Assembly: GCA_018268655.1 (NCBI GenBank)
Contig: JAFDWC010000012.1
Span: 1-35,634 of the forward strand
DNA: 35,634 nucleotides
From: Actinomycetota bacterium
GTDB taxonomy: Bacteria; Actinomycetota; Thermoleophilia; Solirubrobacterales; 70-9
Direction of reading: 5' to 3'
Shown here: positions 28,924 to 35,634 of the stretch, in pieces
Layout of the letters: the number at the start of each line of letters is the position of its first letter
Numbering within the stretch: the first letter of the stretch is position 1
Position numbers and translations under genes: made by a program
Notes under the pieces: generated by a model
What the model was told of the DNA's origin: nothing
The model's input: the letters and a program-made list of their open reading frames with translations, nothing else
The model's database searches: none

Positions 28924-30366
28924 CTACGTGCTGGCCGCGACCGCCGCCGCCCGGCGGGCGCGGGCGCTGGTGGTCACCCCGCCGACGACGAGCGCGACCA
29001 GGCCGCAGAGGGCGATGATCGCCCAGCTGATCCGCGCCGCTGAGGTGAAGCCGGCGCCGGGCCCGACCGTGGTCACGTGCTCGGCGATCACCGAGCCGAT
29101 CACCGCCACCCCGAGCGCCGAGCCGAGCTGGCGGGTGGTCGAGGCGATCGCCGCGGCGACGCCGGCCTGCTCCCGCGGCATCCCGGCGACGGCGGTGTCG
29201 GTGATCGCAGGGTTGAGCAGGCCGAGCCCGGCCCCGAGCAGGACGTAGGCGAGGAACAGGCGCAGGTCCGACGGTTCCCCCGCCGGCAGTGCCGAGACGA
29301 GGCCGGCGGCGAGGACCGCGGCGCCGCCGAGCAGCAGCGGCGCGCGGGCGCCGCGGCTGCCGGTCATCCGCCCCGAGAGCGGCGCCGTGATCATCATCGT
29401 CGCCGCCATCGGGATCAGCGCGACCCCGGCGTGCAGCGCCGAGTAGCCGCGCACGTCCTGCAGGTAGAGGGTGCTGAGGAAGAGGAAGCCGCCAAGCGAG
29501 AAGAAGGCGCAGGTCGCGACGACGGCGGCGCCGCTGAACGGCGGCGAGCGGAAGAAGCGGAGGTCGATCAGCGGTTCGGGGTGGCGGCGCTCGTAGGCGA
29601 CGAACCCGACCAGGGCCGCCAGCGAGGTGGCGAAGCAGGTGAGGATCAGGGCCGAGCCCCAGCCGTGCTCGGGCGCCTCGATGATCCCGAAGACGAGCAG
29701 CCCGATCGTGGCGATCATCAGCACCTGCCCGACCGGGTCGAGCCGGCGCGGGTGGGCCGCCCGCGACTCGGGGACGAAGCGGGAGCTGAGGGCGATCGCC
29801 GCCAGCCCGACCGGGACGTTGATCCAGAAGATCGAGCGCCAGCCCAGCGCCTGCACCAGCAGGCCGCCCAGCAGCGGGCCGCTGGCGATGCTGATCCCGG
29901 CGACGCCGCCCCACCAGCCGATCGCCCGCGCCCGCTCCGAGGGCTCGGTGAAGACGTTGGTGACGATCGAGAGCGCGACCGGGTTGAGCATGCTGCCGCC
30001 GATCGCCTGCAGCATCCGGAAGCCGATCAGCCAGCCGAGGCCGGGGGCGAGGCTGCAGAGCAGCGAGCCGGCGGTGAACGAGGCGAGGCCGATCTGGAAG
30101 GTGCGGCGGCGGCCGAGCCGGTCGCCGGTCGAGCCGGCGAGCAGCAGCAGGCTGGCGATCACCAGCGTGTAGGCGTCGATCGTCCACTGGGCGCCGGAGA
30201 CCGAGCTGCCGAATTCGCGCTGGATCGACGGCAGGGCGACGTTGAGGATCGTCACGTCGAGCCCGACCATGAGGATGCTGAGGCAGCAGATCGCCAGCAC
30301 CAGTTTGGGGCGGACCGGCGCGCGCCGCTCCGCCGCCGCGCCGAGGTCGGCTGGAGCCGAGTCCAT
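28924..30366 (-). CDS. MFS drug/metabolite exporter, DHA2 (14-TM, EmrB/QacA) type
   Basis: The 480-residue membrane protein has about 14 hydrophobic segments. Near the N-terminus is the DHA2 signature L-D-V-T-I-L-N-V-A-L-P-S-I-Q, followed by loop motif G-D-R-L-G-R-R-R. It is a proton-driven exporter of drugs or lipophilic compounds in the cytoplasmic membrane. The ATG at 30366 with an AGGTG site was chosen over longer in-frame starts, because it leaves a normal ~25-residue cytoplasmic tail before TM1. The gene precedes the carboxyltransferase-like and nitroreductase genes on the same strand, separated from the former by 93 nt. Confidence 0.9.
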   Translation of the reverse strand: MDSAPADLGAAAERRAPVRPKLVLAICCLSILMVGLDVTILNVALPSIQREFGSSVSGAQWTIDAYTLVIASLLLLAGSTGDRLGRRRTFQIGLASFTAGSLLCSLAPGLGWLIGFRMLQAIGGSMLNPVALSIVTNVFTEPSERARAIGWWGGVAGISIASGPLLGGLLVQALGWRSIFWINVPVGLAAIALSSRFVPESRAAHPRRLDPVGQVLMIATIGLLVFGIIEAPEHGWGSALILTCFATSLAALVGFVAYERRHPEPLIDLRFFRSPPFSGAAVVATCAFFSLGGFLFLSTLYLQDVRGYSALHAGVALIPMAATMMITAPLSGRMTGSRGARAPLLLGGAAVLAAGLVSALPAGEPSDLRLFLAYVLLGAGLGLLNPAITDTAVAGMPREQAGVAAAIASTTRQLGSALGVAVIGSVIAEHVTTVGPGAGFTSAARISWAIIALCGLVALVVGGVTTSARARRAAAVAAST

Positions 30367-30480
30367 CACCTCATTCTCGCCGACCCGTTTTTCGTCCAGC
30401 CCGATGCGGCCGGCGTTGCCCCGAGCGCCACGCCCAAGGCGAAGAAGCACCGCCGCGCGGACCACTGAGCCGCCCAGCCG

Positions 30481-30951
30481 CTAGCTGAAGGCGCGGCGCA
30501 GCAGCCGCTCGACCATCGGCGGGTGGTGCGGCGCGATCTCGGCCCAGGCGGCGCCGGCCCGTTCGCCCCGCAGCCGGACGAAGGTCGCGTAGGTGAGCGC
30601 CTCGGGCCCGCGGGCGAAGACGAGCTCGGCCTCGATCCCGAGCGGGGAGGCGGCGGCGAGGACGGCCACCTCGTCCTCGCCGCGCCGCAGCCGCCAGCCC
30701 AGTACCTGGCGGCCGACCCCGGCGCCGAGCCGCAGCCCGAGCGCCGACCAGCCCGCGAGCAGCAGCTGGCGCAGCTCGGCCGGCGCTTCCGCGAGCGTCG
30801 CCACCGCCGCCGCGACCGCCGAGCCGGCCGGCGCTGGGGCGACGAGGAAGGCGTCCTCGTAGTCGACCGCCGCAAGCACGGTCAGCTCGCGGCTGCTCCG
30901 CGGCACCTCGATCCGCTCCACCCTGGTCGTCGCTATCGCCGTCTCGGTCAC
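30481..30951 (-). CDS. Hypothetical protein, DUF2867-like
   Basis: This 156-residue protein starts with GTG at 30951. It has no signal peptide. The middle carries L-R-L-G-A-G-V-G-R-Q-V-L-G-W-R-L-R-R-G, and it ends in W-A-E-I-A-P-H-H-P-P-M-V-E-R-L-L-R-R-A-F. The ending (I-x-P-x-H-x-x-[ML]-V-x-x-L-L-x-x-A) recalls DUF2867 proteins, whose function is unknown and which often resemble a START/SRPBCC-like ligand-binding shape. It lies 82 nt downstream of the alcohol dehydrogenase gene and 114 nt upstream of the exporter, all on the minus strand. The assignment is tentative. Confidence 0.6.
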   Translation of the reverse strand: MTETAIATTRVERIEVPRSSRELTVLAAVDYEDAFLVAPAPAGSAVAAAVATLAEAPAELRQLLLAGWSALGLRLGAGVGRQVLGWRLRRGEDEVAVLAAASPLGIEAELVFARGPEALTYATFVRLRGERAGAAWAEIAPHHPPMVERLLRRAFS

Positions 30952-31033
30952 GCTGGCTCCTTCCCGTCGGTCTCACTCCTATGACGGACGACGCCCCGCG
31001 GACGTGACTGACCGGCGGACGAGAGCTGGCGCC

Positions 31034-32140
31034 CTAGGCGAACTCGATCACGCTGCGGATGCCGTCCTGGGCTTCCATCAGCTCGAAGCCGCGGTTGACG
31101 TCGTCCAGCCTGAGCCGGTGCGAGAGGAAGGGCTCGACGTCGATCTCGCCCGCCAGGTAGCGCTCGACCAGGACCGGGACCTGATCGCGGCCCTTGACGC
31201 CGCCGAAGGAGGAGCCGGCGATGCGGCGGCCGGTGATCAGCAGCCGCGGGACGACGTCGAGGGTCTCGCCCCTGCCGGCGACGCCGGCGACGGTGCAGAG
31301 GCCCCAGGCCATCCGCGCCGCCTCGACCGCCTGGCCCATCACCCCGACCAGGCCGGTCGCCTCGAAGGTGTAGTCGGCGCCGAAGCCGCCGGTGGCCTCG
31401 AGGATCCGCTCGACCGTGTCCTCGCCGCCGATCATCGTCTCGGTCGCTCCCTGGCCCCTGGCCAGCTCCAGCCGCTCGGCTGAGAGGTCGACGCAGATGA
31501 TCCGCTCGGCGCCCTGCAGGCGGCAGCCGGCGACGGCGCCGAGGCCGACCATGCCGGCGCCGAAGACGACGCAGGTGGTGCCGGGCTCGACCGCGGCGGT
31601 GTTGATCGCGGCCCCGAGCCCGGTCGAGAGGCCGCAGGCGAAGAGGCAGGCGTGCTCGAAGGGGGCCGCGGGGTCGATCTTGGCGAGGGCGATCTCCGGC
31701 ATCACCGTGTACTCGGCGAAGGTCGAGCAGCCCATGAAGTGGCGGATTCCCTCGCCGTCGCGACGCAGCCGGGTGCTGCCGTCCGGGAGGTGGCCGAGGT
31801 TCTGCTCGGTGCGGATCGCCAGGCAGAGGTTGGTGCGCGGGTCGAGGCAGTGGATGCACTCGCGGCACTGCGGCGAGAAGAGGGTGACGACGTGGTCGCC
31901 GACGGCGAGGTCGGCGACGCCCTCGCCGACCTTCTCGACGACGCCGGCGCCCTCGTGTCCGAGCACCGTCGGCGCGTAGCCGGAGGGGTCGGCGCCGGAG
32001 GCGGTGTAGAGGTCGGTGTGGCAGACGCCGCAGGCGGCGAGCCGGACCAGCACCTCGCCGGCGCGCGGCTCCTCGAGCTCGATCTCCTGCACCTTCAGGG
32101 GCTGGCCGAACTCCTCCAGGACGGCAGCGCGCATCCTCAT
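31034..32140 (-). CDS. Zinc-dependent alcohol dehydrogenase, class III-like
   Basis: The 368-residue medium-chain dehydrogenase has catalytic zinc ligands in C-G-V-C-H-T-D and G-H-E-G-A-G. The four structural-zinc cysteines are in C-R-E-C-I-H-C-x7-C. The Rossmann motif is G-A-G-M-V-G-L-G, with an Asp (C-V-D-L-S) after beta-2 indicating NAD. F-M-G-C-S-T-F-A-E-Y-T-V places it near the class III / S-hydroxymethyl-thiol dehydrogenase branch, which includes actinobacterial mycothiol- or NDMA-dependent enzymes. Primary alcohols or formaldehyde adducts are likely substrates. The ATG at 32140 and a second at 32134 are both possible. It could oxidise alcohols feeding the catabolic island, but it has no copy of the shared upstream element. 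Confidence 0.9.
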   Translation of the reverse strand: MRMRAAVLEEFGQPLKVQEIELEEPRAGEVLVRLAACGVCHTDLYTASGADPSGYAPTVLGHEGAGVVEKVGEGVADLAVGDHVVTLFSPQCRECIHCLDPRTNLCLAIRTEQNLGHLPDGSTRLRRDGEGIRHFMGCSTFAEYTVMPEIALAKIDPAAPFEHACLFACGLSTGLGAAINTAAVEPGTTCVVFGAGMVGLGAVAGCRLQGAERIICVDLSAERLELARGQGATETMIGGEDTVERILEATGGFGADYTFEATGLVGVMGQAVEAARMAWGLCTVAGVAGRGETLDVVPRLLITGRRIAGSSFGGVKGRDQVPVLVERYLAGEIDVEPFLSHRLRLDDVNRGFELMEAQDGIRSVIEFA

Positions 32141-32187
32141 CGGCCGGATCCTAGCTGCGGGCCGGGCACTCGCGAGCGGCGCCGTGG

Positions 32188-32697
32188 CTACGCGTGGCCG
32201 ATCGCGATGCCGACGCCGGCGACCATCGCTCCGGCCATCGTCACCTGGACCAGCGACTGGCTCAGCGCCACCTTCAGGTAGCGCTTGCGGACGAAGGCGA
32301 TCGCCAGCAGCTCGATCGCGACGACGGCGTAGGCGACGAGCAGTGCCTGGCTGACGTTCGGGATCAGGAAGGGGAGGGAGTGGAAGGCGCCGCCGATGAA
32401 GGTGGCGATGCCGGTGATCAACCCGCGGTTGACCGAGTCGCCGCGGCCGGTCAGCGAGCCGTCGTCGGAGAGCGCCTCGGAGATCCCCATGCTGATCGCC
32501 GCTCCGAGGGCGGAGGCGAGCCCGACCAGCAGCGCCGCCCGCGAGCCGGCTACGTAGGCGGAGGCGAAGATCGGGGCGAGGGTGGAGACGGTGCCGTCGA
32601 TCAGCCCGATCAGCCCCGGCTGCACGACCTGGAGCACGCGCTCGCGCTCGTCAGCGCCCTTCCAGCGGGCGATCAGGGCCTGTGCCGCGGCAGTCAT
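32188..32697 (-). CDS. VIT1/CCC1-family iron/manganese transporter-like membrane protein
   Basis: The 169-residue protein has about five hydrophobic segments and motifs of the VIT/CCC1 family: G-L-I-D-G-T-V-S-T-L-A-P-I, G-L-A-S-A-L-G-A-A-I-S-M-G-I-S-E-A-L-S-D-D-G and L-P-F-L-I. VIT proteins move Fe(II) or Mn(II) out of the cytoplasm, and related bacterial proteins (MbfA) export iron. It is divergent from a Fur-family gene, which supports a metal role. A TATAGT -10 hexamer on the minus strand (32711-32706) ends ~9 nt before the ATG, so the mRNA would be nearly leaderless. Confidence 0.83.
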   Translation of the reverse strand: MTAAAQALIARWKGADERERVLQVVQPGLIGLIDGTVSTLAPIFASAYVAGSRAALLVGLASALGAAISMGISEALSDDGSLTGRGDSVNRGLITGIATFIGGAFHSLPFLIPNVSQALLVAYAVVAIELLAIAFVRKRYLKVALSQSLVQVTMAGAMVAGVGIAIGHA

Positions 32698-32786
32698 CGC
32701 GGGAGACTATAGCAAATCACTTAAAATAAGGTCTCCCTAAGAAGAGTAAGTTAGGCATACCTGATAGGCGCTATCCTTTGCTCAGG
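32698..32786. promoter_or_regulatory. Divergent, A+T-rich control region of the VIT-like and Fur-family genes
   Basis: This 89-nt gap is far richer in A+T than its surroundings. It holds a TATAGT -10 for the minus-strand transporter (32711-32706) and a TATCCT -10 for the Fur-family gene (32772-32777). It also has three dyads of the AGG-CCT kind: AAGG-T-CTCCCTAA near 32728-32740, a segment at 32746-32764 matching 14 of 19 bases of the DtxR/IdeR iron box from memory, and GATAG-GCG-CTATC (32763-32775, perfect arms) across the Fur-gene -10. Metal-dependent control of both genes by the Fur-family product is likely. Confidence 0.6.
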
Positions 32787-33233
32787 ATGACCACGGCGAC
32801 GATCCCAGCCGCAGAGCAGGAGCTGAGCGGAGCGCTGCGTGAGCGCGGCCTCCGGGTCACTCCCCAGCGGCTCTTCATCTACCGGGCGCTGCTCCGGCTC
32901 GATCGCCACGTCAGCGCCGAGGAGGTGCTGGCGGCGGTGGGGGAGAGCCTGCCGAACGTCTCGCTGCCGACCGTCTACGCGACCCTCGAGCTGTTCGAGG
33001 AGATGGGGCTGGTGCGGCGGCTGGGAGTCACCCAGGGCGCCGTCCTCTACGACCCCCGCCCCGACCAGCACGATCACCGGGTCTGCGACCGCTGCGGCGC
33101 GATCGAGGATTTCGAGGCGGACCTAGACCTCGCCGCCGCGCTCCGCCGCGCCGGCCGCGGCGGCTTCCACGCCGGCCGCGCCGAGGTCGTCGTCCACGGC
33201 CTCTGCCCGCGCTGCGCCGCCCTCGCGGCGTAG
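32787..33233 (+). CDS. Fur-family metalloregulator
   Basis: The 148-residue protein has the winged helix of the family (L-R-V-T-P-Q-R-L-F-I-Y-R-A-L, then S-L-P-T-V-Y-A-T-L-E-L-F). The metal-binding part is D-Q-H-D-H-R-V-C-D-R-C-G with a second Cys pair C-P-R-C near the C-terminus, i.e. the structural zinc site. Fur, Zur, Mur and PerR cannot be separated with confidence from this; the divergent iron/manganese transporter favours iron or manganese sensing. The ATG at 32787 is preferred over an upstream in-frame TTG because the predicted -10 ends at 32777. The TetR-type gene ends 10 nt past its stop on the opposite strand. Confidence 0.9.
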   Translation: MTTATIPAAEQELSGALRERGLRVTPQRLFIYRALLRLDRHVSAEEVLAAVGESLPNVSLPTVYATLELFEEMGLVRRLGVTQGAVLYDPRPDQHDHRVCDRCGAIEDFEADLDLAAALRRAGRGGFHAGRAEVVVHGLCPRCAALAA

Positions 33234-33243
33234 GCCTCGGGCC

Positions 33244-33804
33244 TCAGCCGGGGCGGAGGCCGTCGAAGAGGACGTCCAGCGCCCGCGCCGCGGCTTCGCC
33301 GCGCTGGCGCTCGTCGCCGGCGGCGGCGAGGGCGCCGGCCAGCATCGCCAGCACCGCCATCACGTCGTCGAGGTCGAGCTGGGGCCGCACCAGCCCCGCT
33401 GCCTGCGCCGTCGCCAGCGGCTCGCGGAAGAGGGCCCTGGCGCGATCGGTCAGCCGCCGCACTCGCGCCGGCTCGAGCTCGCCGCGGCGGATCGCCACGG
33501 TCAGGGTCCGGTCGCGGGCCTGTTCGGCCGCGACCGAGCGCAGCAGCCGCTCGAAGCTGCCGGCCTCGACCGCCTTCGCCGCGACCCGCTCCTCCAGCTG
33601 GGTCATCGCCTCTTCGGCCAACGCCCCGAGCAGGTCCCGGCGGTCCTCGAAGTGGCGGTAGACGGTCGCCTGTCCGACCCCGGCCGCGTCGGCGATCTCG
33701 GCGAAGGAGGGCTCGCTGCCGTCGGCGAGGAGCTTGCGGGCGGCGTCGAGGATCGCCCGGCGGCTGCGCAACGCGTCTTTGCGGATCGTCGCCTTCGCCA
33801 CCAC
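33244..33804 (-). CDS. TetR-family transcriptional regulator
   Basis: The ~186-residue protein has the N-terminal TetR helix-turn-helix: A-I-L-D-A-A-R-K-L-L and F-A-E-I-A-D-A-A-G-V-G-Q-A-T-V-Y-R-H-F, followed by a helical ligand domain. Two adjacent GTG codons (33804, 33801) are possible starts. They lie right after a minus-strand TATGGT -10 hexamer (33813-33808), so the transcript would be leaderless; a TTG at 33828 would lie inside the promoter. It converges on the Fur-family gene and diverges from the M23 peptidase gene. Its effector and targets are unknown. Confidence 0.87.
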   Translation of the reverse strand: MVAKATIRKDALRSRRAILDAARKLLADGSEPSFAEIADAAGVGQATVYRHFEDRRDLLGALAEEAMTQLEERVAAKAVEAGSFERLLRSVAAEQARDRTLTVAIRRGELEPARVRRLTDRARALFREPLATAQAAGLVRPQLDLDDVMAVLAMLAGALAAAGDERQRGEAAARALDVLFDGLRPG

Positions 33805-33807
33805 AAG

Positions 33808-33927
33808 ACCATAATGGGTACGGGTCAATCTAATAACGATTTATCTATTCGGGCCAGATCGGACCTGGGCCGCATGAGAGGCGATTCCCAACTAAAGGGA
33901 CGCGGCGCCGCCGCCGATGGGGAGCGG
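33808..33927. promoter_or_regulatory. Divergent region between TetR and M23 peptidase genes
   Basis: The region holds the TetR -10 (TATGGT, 33813-33808 on the minus strand) and an A+T-rich patch (33828-33850) that probably contains the peptidase promoter. No clear -10/-35 pair for the peptidase and no convincing palindrome for TetR could be fixed by eye. Confidence 0.4.
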
Positions 33928-35109
33928 GTGACTCGTGCGCGCGGCTTCCTCGCCGTCCTCTTCTCGGTCCTGGCGGCGCTCGCCGCCGCCGCGCCCGCCG
34001 GCGCCGCCCCGATCGACCGCTTCACCCCGGTCGCGGCCGAAGTCCTCGCCGCACCCGAACCGGTCCTAGCCAGCGACGGTCGCCAGCACCTCGAGTACGA
34101 GCTGATCCTGACCAACCACTCCTACCCGCCGGCGACGGAGACCGTGAGGAGCGTCCAGGCGCTGGCCGGCGGCAGGGTCGTCGGCTCGCTCGCCGGGGCG
34201 CGGCTGGCGGCGGTGATGAAGCCCTTCGACCTCGGGCCCGAAGACGCCAGCAGGCCGACCAGGGTGCTGGCGCCGGGGGTAAGCGCGACCGTCCTCGTCG
34301 ACCTCTCGTTCCCGCGCGGCGCGAAGCTGCCGCGGCGGCTCGTCAACCGCCTCGCGATCGCCCAGCGGCCGCCGAGCGAGGTGATCGCGACCAGCTATCT
34401 GGCCGCGCCGACCCGGGTCTCGACCCGGGAAGCGATGGTGGTGGCGCCGCCGCTGCGCGGGCCGGGCTGGGTGATCGGCAACGGCTGCTGCGCCGAGCCG
34501 ACCTCGCATCGCGGCGGCGTCCTCTCGATCAACGGCGGCCTCCACAACGGGGAGCGCTTCGCGATCGACTTCTTCCAGCTCTCGAGCGACGGCCGGGTCG
34601 TCGACGGCCCCCGCGAACAGCTCTCCAGCTACCCCTTCTACGGCGCCGAAGTGCTCTCGGCGACGGCGGGGAGGGTGGTCGGCGTCGTCGATCGCCTGCC
34701 CGACGGGCCGATCACCTTCGCCCTGCCGCCGATCACCGCCGCCGACGCCGGCGGCAACCACGTCGTCGTTGCGATCGGCGGCGGCCGCTTCGCCTTCTAC
34801 GCCCACCTGCAGCCGGGCAGCGTCCGGGTGAAGGTGGGGGACCGGGTCCGGGTCGGCCAGCCGCTCGGGCTGCTCGGCAACAGCGGCAACAGCAACGCCC
34901 CGCACCTCCACTTCCAGCTGATGGACGGGCCGACGCCGCTGGCCTCGAATGGGATCCCGTTCCGCTTCTCGAGCTTCCGCGAGGAAGGGACCCTGGCCAA
35001 CTTCGCCCCGGTCCTGGTGCTCGGCGCCAGGGCCAGGATCCAGCCGCACCCGCGCGGCGAGCGCCACCGCGAGCTGCCGCTGGACAACGAGGTCGTCGGC
35101 TTCCCCTGA
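33928..35109 (+). CDS. Secreted M23-family (LytM-like) peptidase
   Basis: With the GTG at 33928 the ~393-residue protein starts T-R-A-R-G-F-L-A-V-L-F-S-V-L-A-A-L-A-A-A and ends its signal peptide near A-P-A-G-A. An upstream ATG (33874) would add 18 polar residues and is less likely. The C-terminal half is an M23 domain: H-N-G-E-R-F-A-I-D supplies the first zinc ligands, and F-Y-A-H-L-Q-P and H-L-H-F-Q-L complete the site. The segment V-K-V-G-D-R-V-R-V-G-Q-P-L-G-L-L-G-N-S-G is typical. Such enzymes cut peptidoglycan cross-bridges or act as regulators of other hydrolases outside the membrane. A ~150-residue Ig-like region separates the signal peptide from the catalytic part. Confidence 0.87.
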   Translation: MTRARGFLAVLFSVLAALAAAAPAGAAPIDRFTPVAAEVLAAPEPVLASDGRQHLEYELILTNHSYPPATETVRSVQALAGGRVVGSLAGARLAAVMKPFDLGPEDASRPTRVLAPGVSATVLVDLSFPRGAKLPRRLVNRLAIAQRPPSEVIATSYLAAPTRVSTREAMVVAPPLRGPGWVIGNGCCAEPTSHRGGVLSINGGLHNGERFAIDFFQLSSDGRVVDGPREQLSSYPFYGAEVLSATAGRVVGVVDRLPDGPITFALPPITAADAGGNHVVVAIGGGRFAFYAHLQPGSVRVKVGDRVRVGQPLGLLGNSGNSNAPHLHFQLMDGPTPLASNGIPFRFSSFREEGTLANFAPVLVLGARARIQPHPRGERHRELPLDNEVVGFP

Positions 35110-35117
35110 GCCGCCGC

Positions 35118-35372
35118 TCAGCTCGAGGCGAGGATCGTCGCGATCACGCCGAGGAAGCCGACCAGCGTCACCGCGAACATCCCGCCGAAGAGCTGGACCA
35201 TCGCCCGGTTCTGGGCGGCGAACTGAGCATTCATTTCGCCGAAGCGCTCGTTCATCTCGCTGCGGACCGCGCGGAACTCGGCGCGCGTGTCGGCGAAGCC
35301 TTCGTCGGTTCGCTTGCTGAGGTCGTCGAGCCGCTCGTCGGTCCAGGTGTCCCCGCGTGCCATGGTCGCCAT
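35118..35372 (-). CDS. Small coiled-coil protein with C-terminal membrane anchor
   Basis: An 84-residue protein. Residues ~10-55 are a charged heptad-like helix (W-T-D-E-R-L-D-D-L-S-K-R-T-D-E-G-F, A-E-F-R-A-V-R-S-E-M-N-E-R-F) and residues ~60-82 one hydrophobic segment (F-G-G-M-F-A-V-T-L-V-G-F-L-G-V-I-A-T-I-L). Short DUF-type proteins with this layout are common in actinobacteria; I know no function for them. The ATG at 35372 has an AAGGTG site 6 nt upstream; a second ATG at 35363 is possible. Its stop lies 8 nt from the end of the convergent peptidase gene. Confidence 0.8.
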   Translation of the reverse strand: MATMARGDTWTDERLDDLSKRTDEGFADTRAEFRAVRSEMNERFGEMNAQFAAQNRAMVQLFGGMFAVTLVGFLGVIATILASS

Positions 35373-35470
35373 GATGCACCTTAGCGGTCGGAATGAAACT
35401 TTCCGTCTGCGTCGATGATGGATGCTGGGCGATGGACGGCGAGGGATCGGGGCTTGGCGTGAGGGTCCTC

Positions 35471-35530
35471 GGGATCCCCTCCCAAAACGCTCCGCCTGCG
35501 GCTCCGCTGGAGTGTTTGGGAGGGGACCCC
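35471..35530. terminator. Long imperfect hairpin near the right edge
   Basis: A 23-nt left arm (35471-35493, containing TCCCCTCCCAAA) pairs with 35509-35530, with one bulge and two wobble or mismatched positions, around a 15-nt GC-rich loop. It may end a minus-strand gene to the right of the window. No gene is visible in the ~260 nt from 35373 to the window end. Confidence 0.5.
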
Positions 35531-35634
35531 GACGCCCCTCCAACGACACCGAATCGCCACCCCCCTTGGCTTGAAGCTGACAAGGGACGAAGGTCCGTCG
35601 TAGTTCGGCGAAGCGCGGGCGCGCTACGGTGCAG

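Noticed and set aside
1-35634. CRISPR array, tRNA, rRNA, transposon or prophage
   Set aside because: No regular spaced repeats, cloverleaf-like segments, transposase or integrase motifs or phage structural genes were seen by eye.

Overview
The window is about 35.6 kb of very GC-rich DNA with strong third-position G/C bias. Gene starts are often GTG or TTG, neighbouring genes overlap by 1-4 nt, and many -10 boxes sit about 7 nt in front of a start codon, as in leaderless mRNAs. Together with PucR-type regulation, a VapBC-like pair and the gene content, this points to an actinobacterium. A soil or sediment Thermoleophilia/Solirubrobacterales-like lineage is my guess from style alone. No rRNA, tRNA, CRISPR array, transposase or integrase was seen.

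Layout. (1) 1-0.8 kb: the C-terminal end of a thiolase-like gene cut by the window edge, then a DUF3800 remnant. (2) 1.0-4.9 kb, plus strand: acyl-CoA ligase, SDR, a strong hairpin, histidine phosphatase and an alpha/beta hydrolase. (3) 5.0-11.3 kb, plus strand: a tight operon of a small PPDK-associated protein, a PPDK-like protein that lacks the PEP-binding barrel, a second phosphohistidine-domain protein, a 489-residue protein I do not recognise, a CurA-like reductase and an enoyl-CoA hydratase. (4) 11.4-12.1 kb: a VapBC-like toxin-antitoxin pair. (5) 12.1-18.4 kb: a PucR-family regulator divergent from an acetone-carboxylase-type pair, AcxA and an AcxB that carries the AcxC (gamma) subunit as a C-terminal fusion; a perfect 35-bp palindrome follows. 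(6) 18.5-26.3 kb: a decayed amidohydrolase, an epoxide-hydrolase-like enzyme, then an APH-family kinase and an ACAD10/11-type acyl-CoA dehydrogenase (minus strand) divergent from an SDR, a ligase and another SDR (plus strand). This set resembles the LvaA/C/D/E route for 4-hydroxyacyl-CoA. An acetoacetate-decarboxylase-family protein follows. (7) 26.3-32.1 kb, minus strand: nitroreductase, a carboxyltransferase-like TIM barrel with a substituted lysine, an MFS exporter, a small hypothetical protein and a zinc alcohol dehydrogenase. (8) 32.2-35.6 kb: a VIT/CCC1-type transporter divergent from a Fur-family regulator, then TetR, a secreted M23 peptidase and a small coiled-coil membrane protein.

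How it may work together (inference). Regions 1-6 look like a catabolic island for ketones or hydroxy/keto acids. Alcohols would be oxidised by SDRs and ketones carboxylated by AcxA/AcxBC. Beta-keto acids would be activated by the ligases and cleaved by the thiolase. 4-Hydroxyacyl-CoA would be handled by the APH/ACAD pair. The split dikinase module may phosphorylate a substrate or recycle nucleotide for the carboxylase. A shared upstream element (GGGGA-W-T-C-C-ACAAR) lies exactly 45 nt before a -10-like hexamer in front of five transcription units. A related perfect inverted repeat lies between the PucR gene and acxA. This suggests one regulon, possibly run by the local PucR protein.
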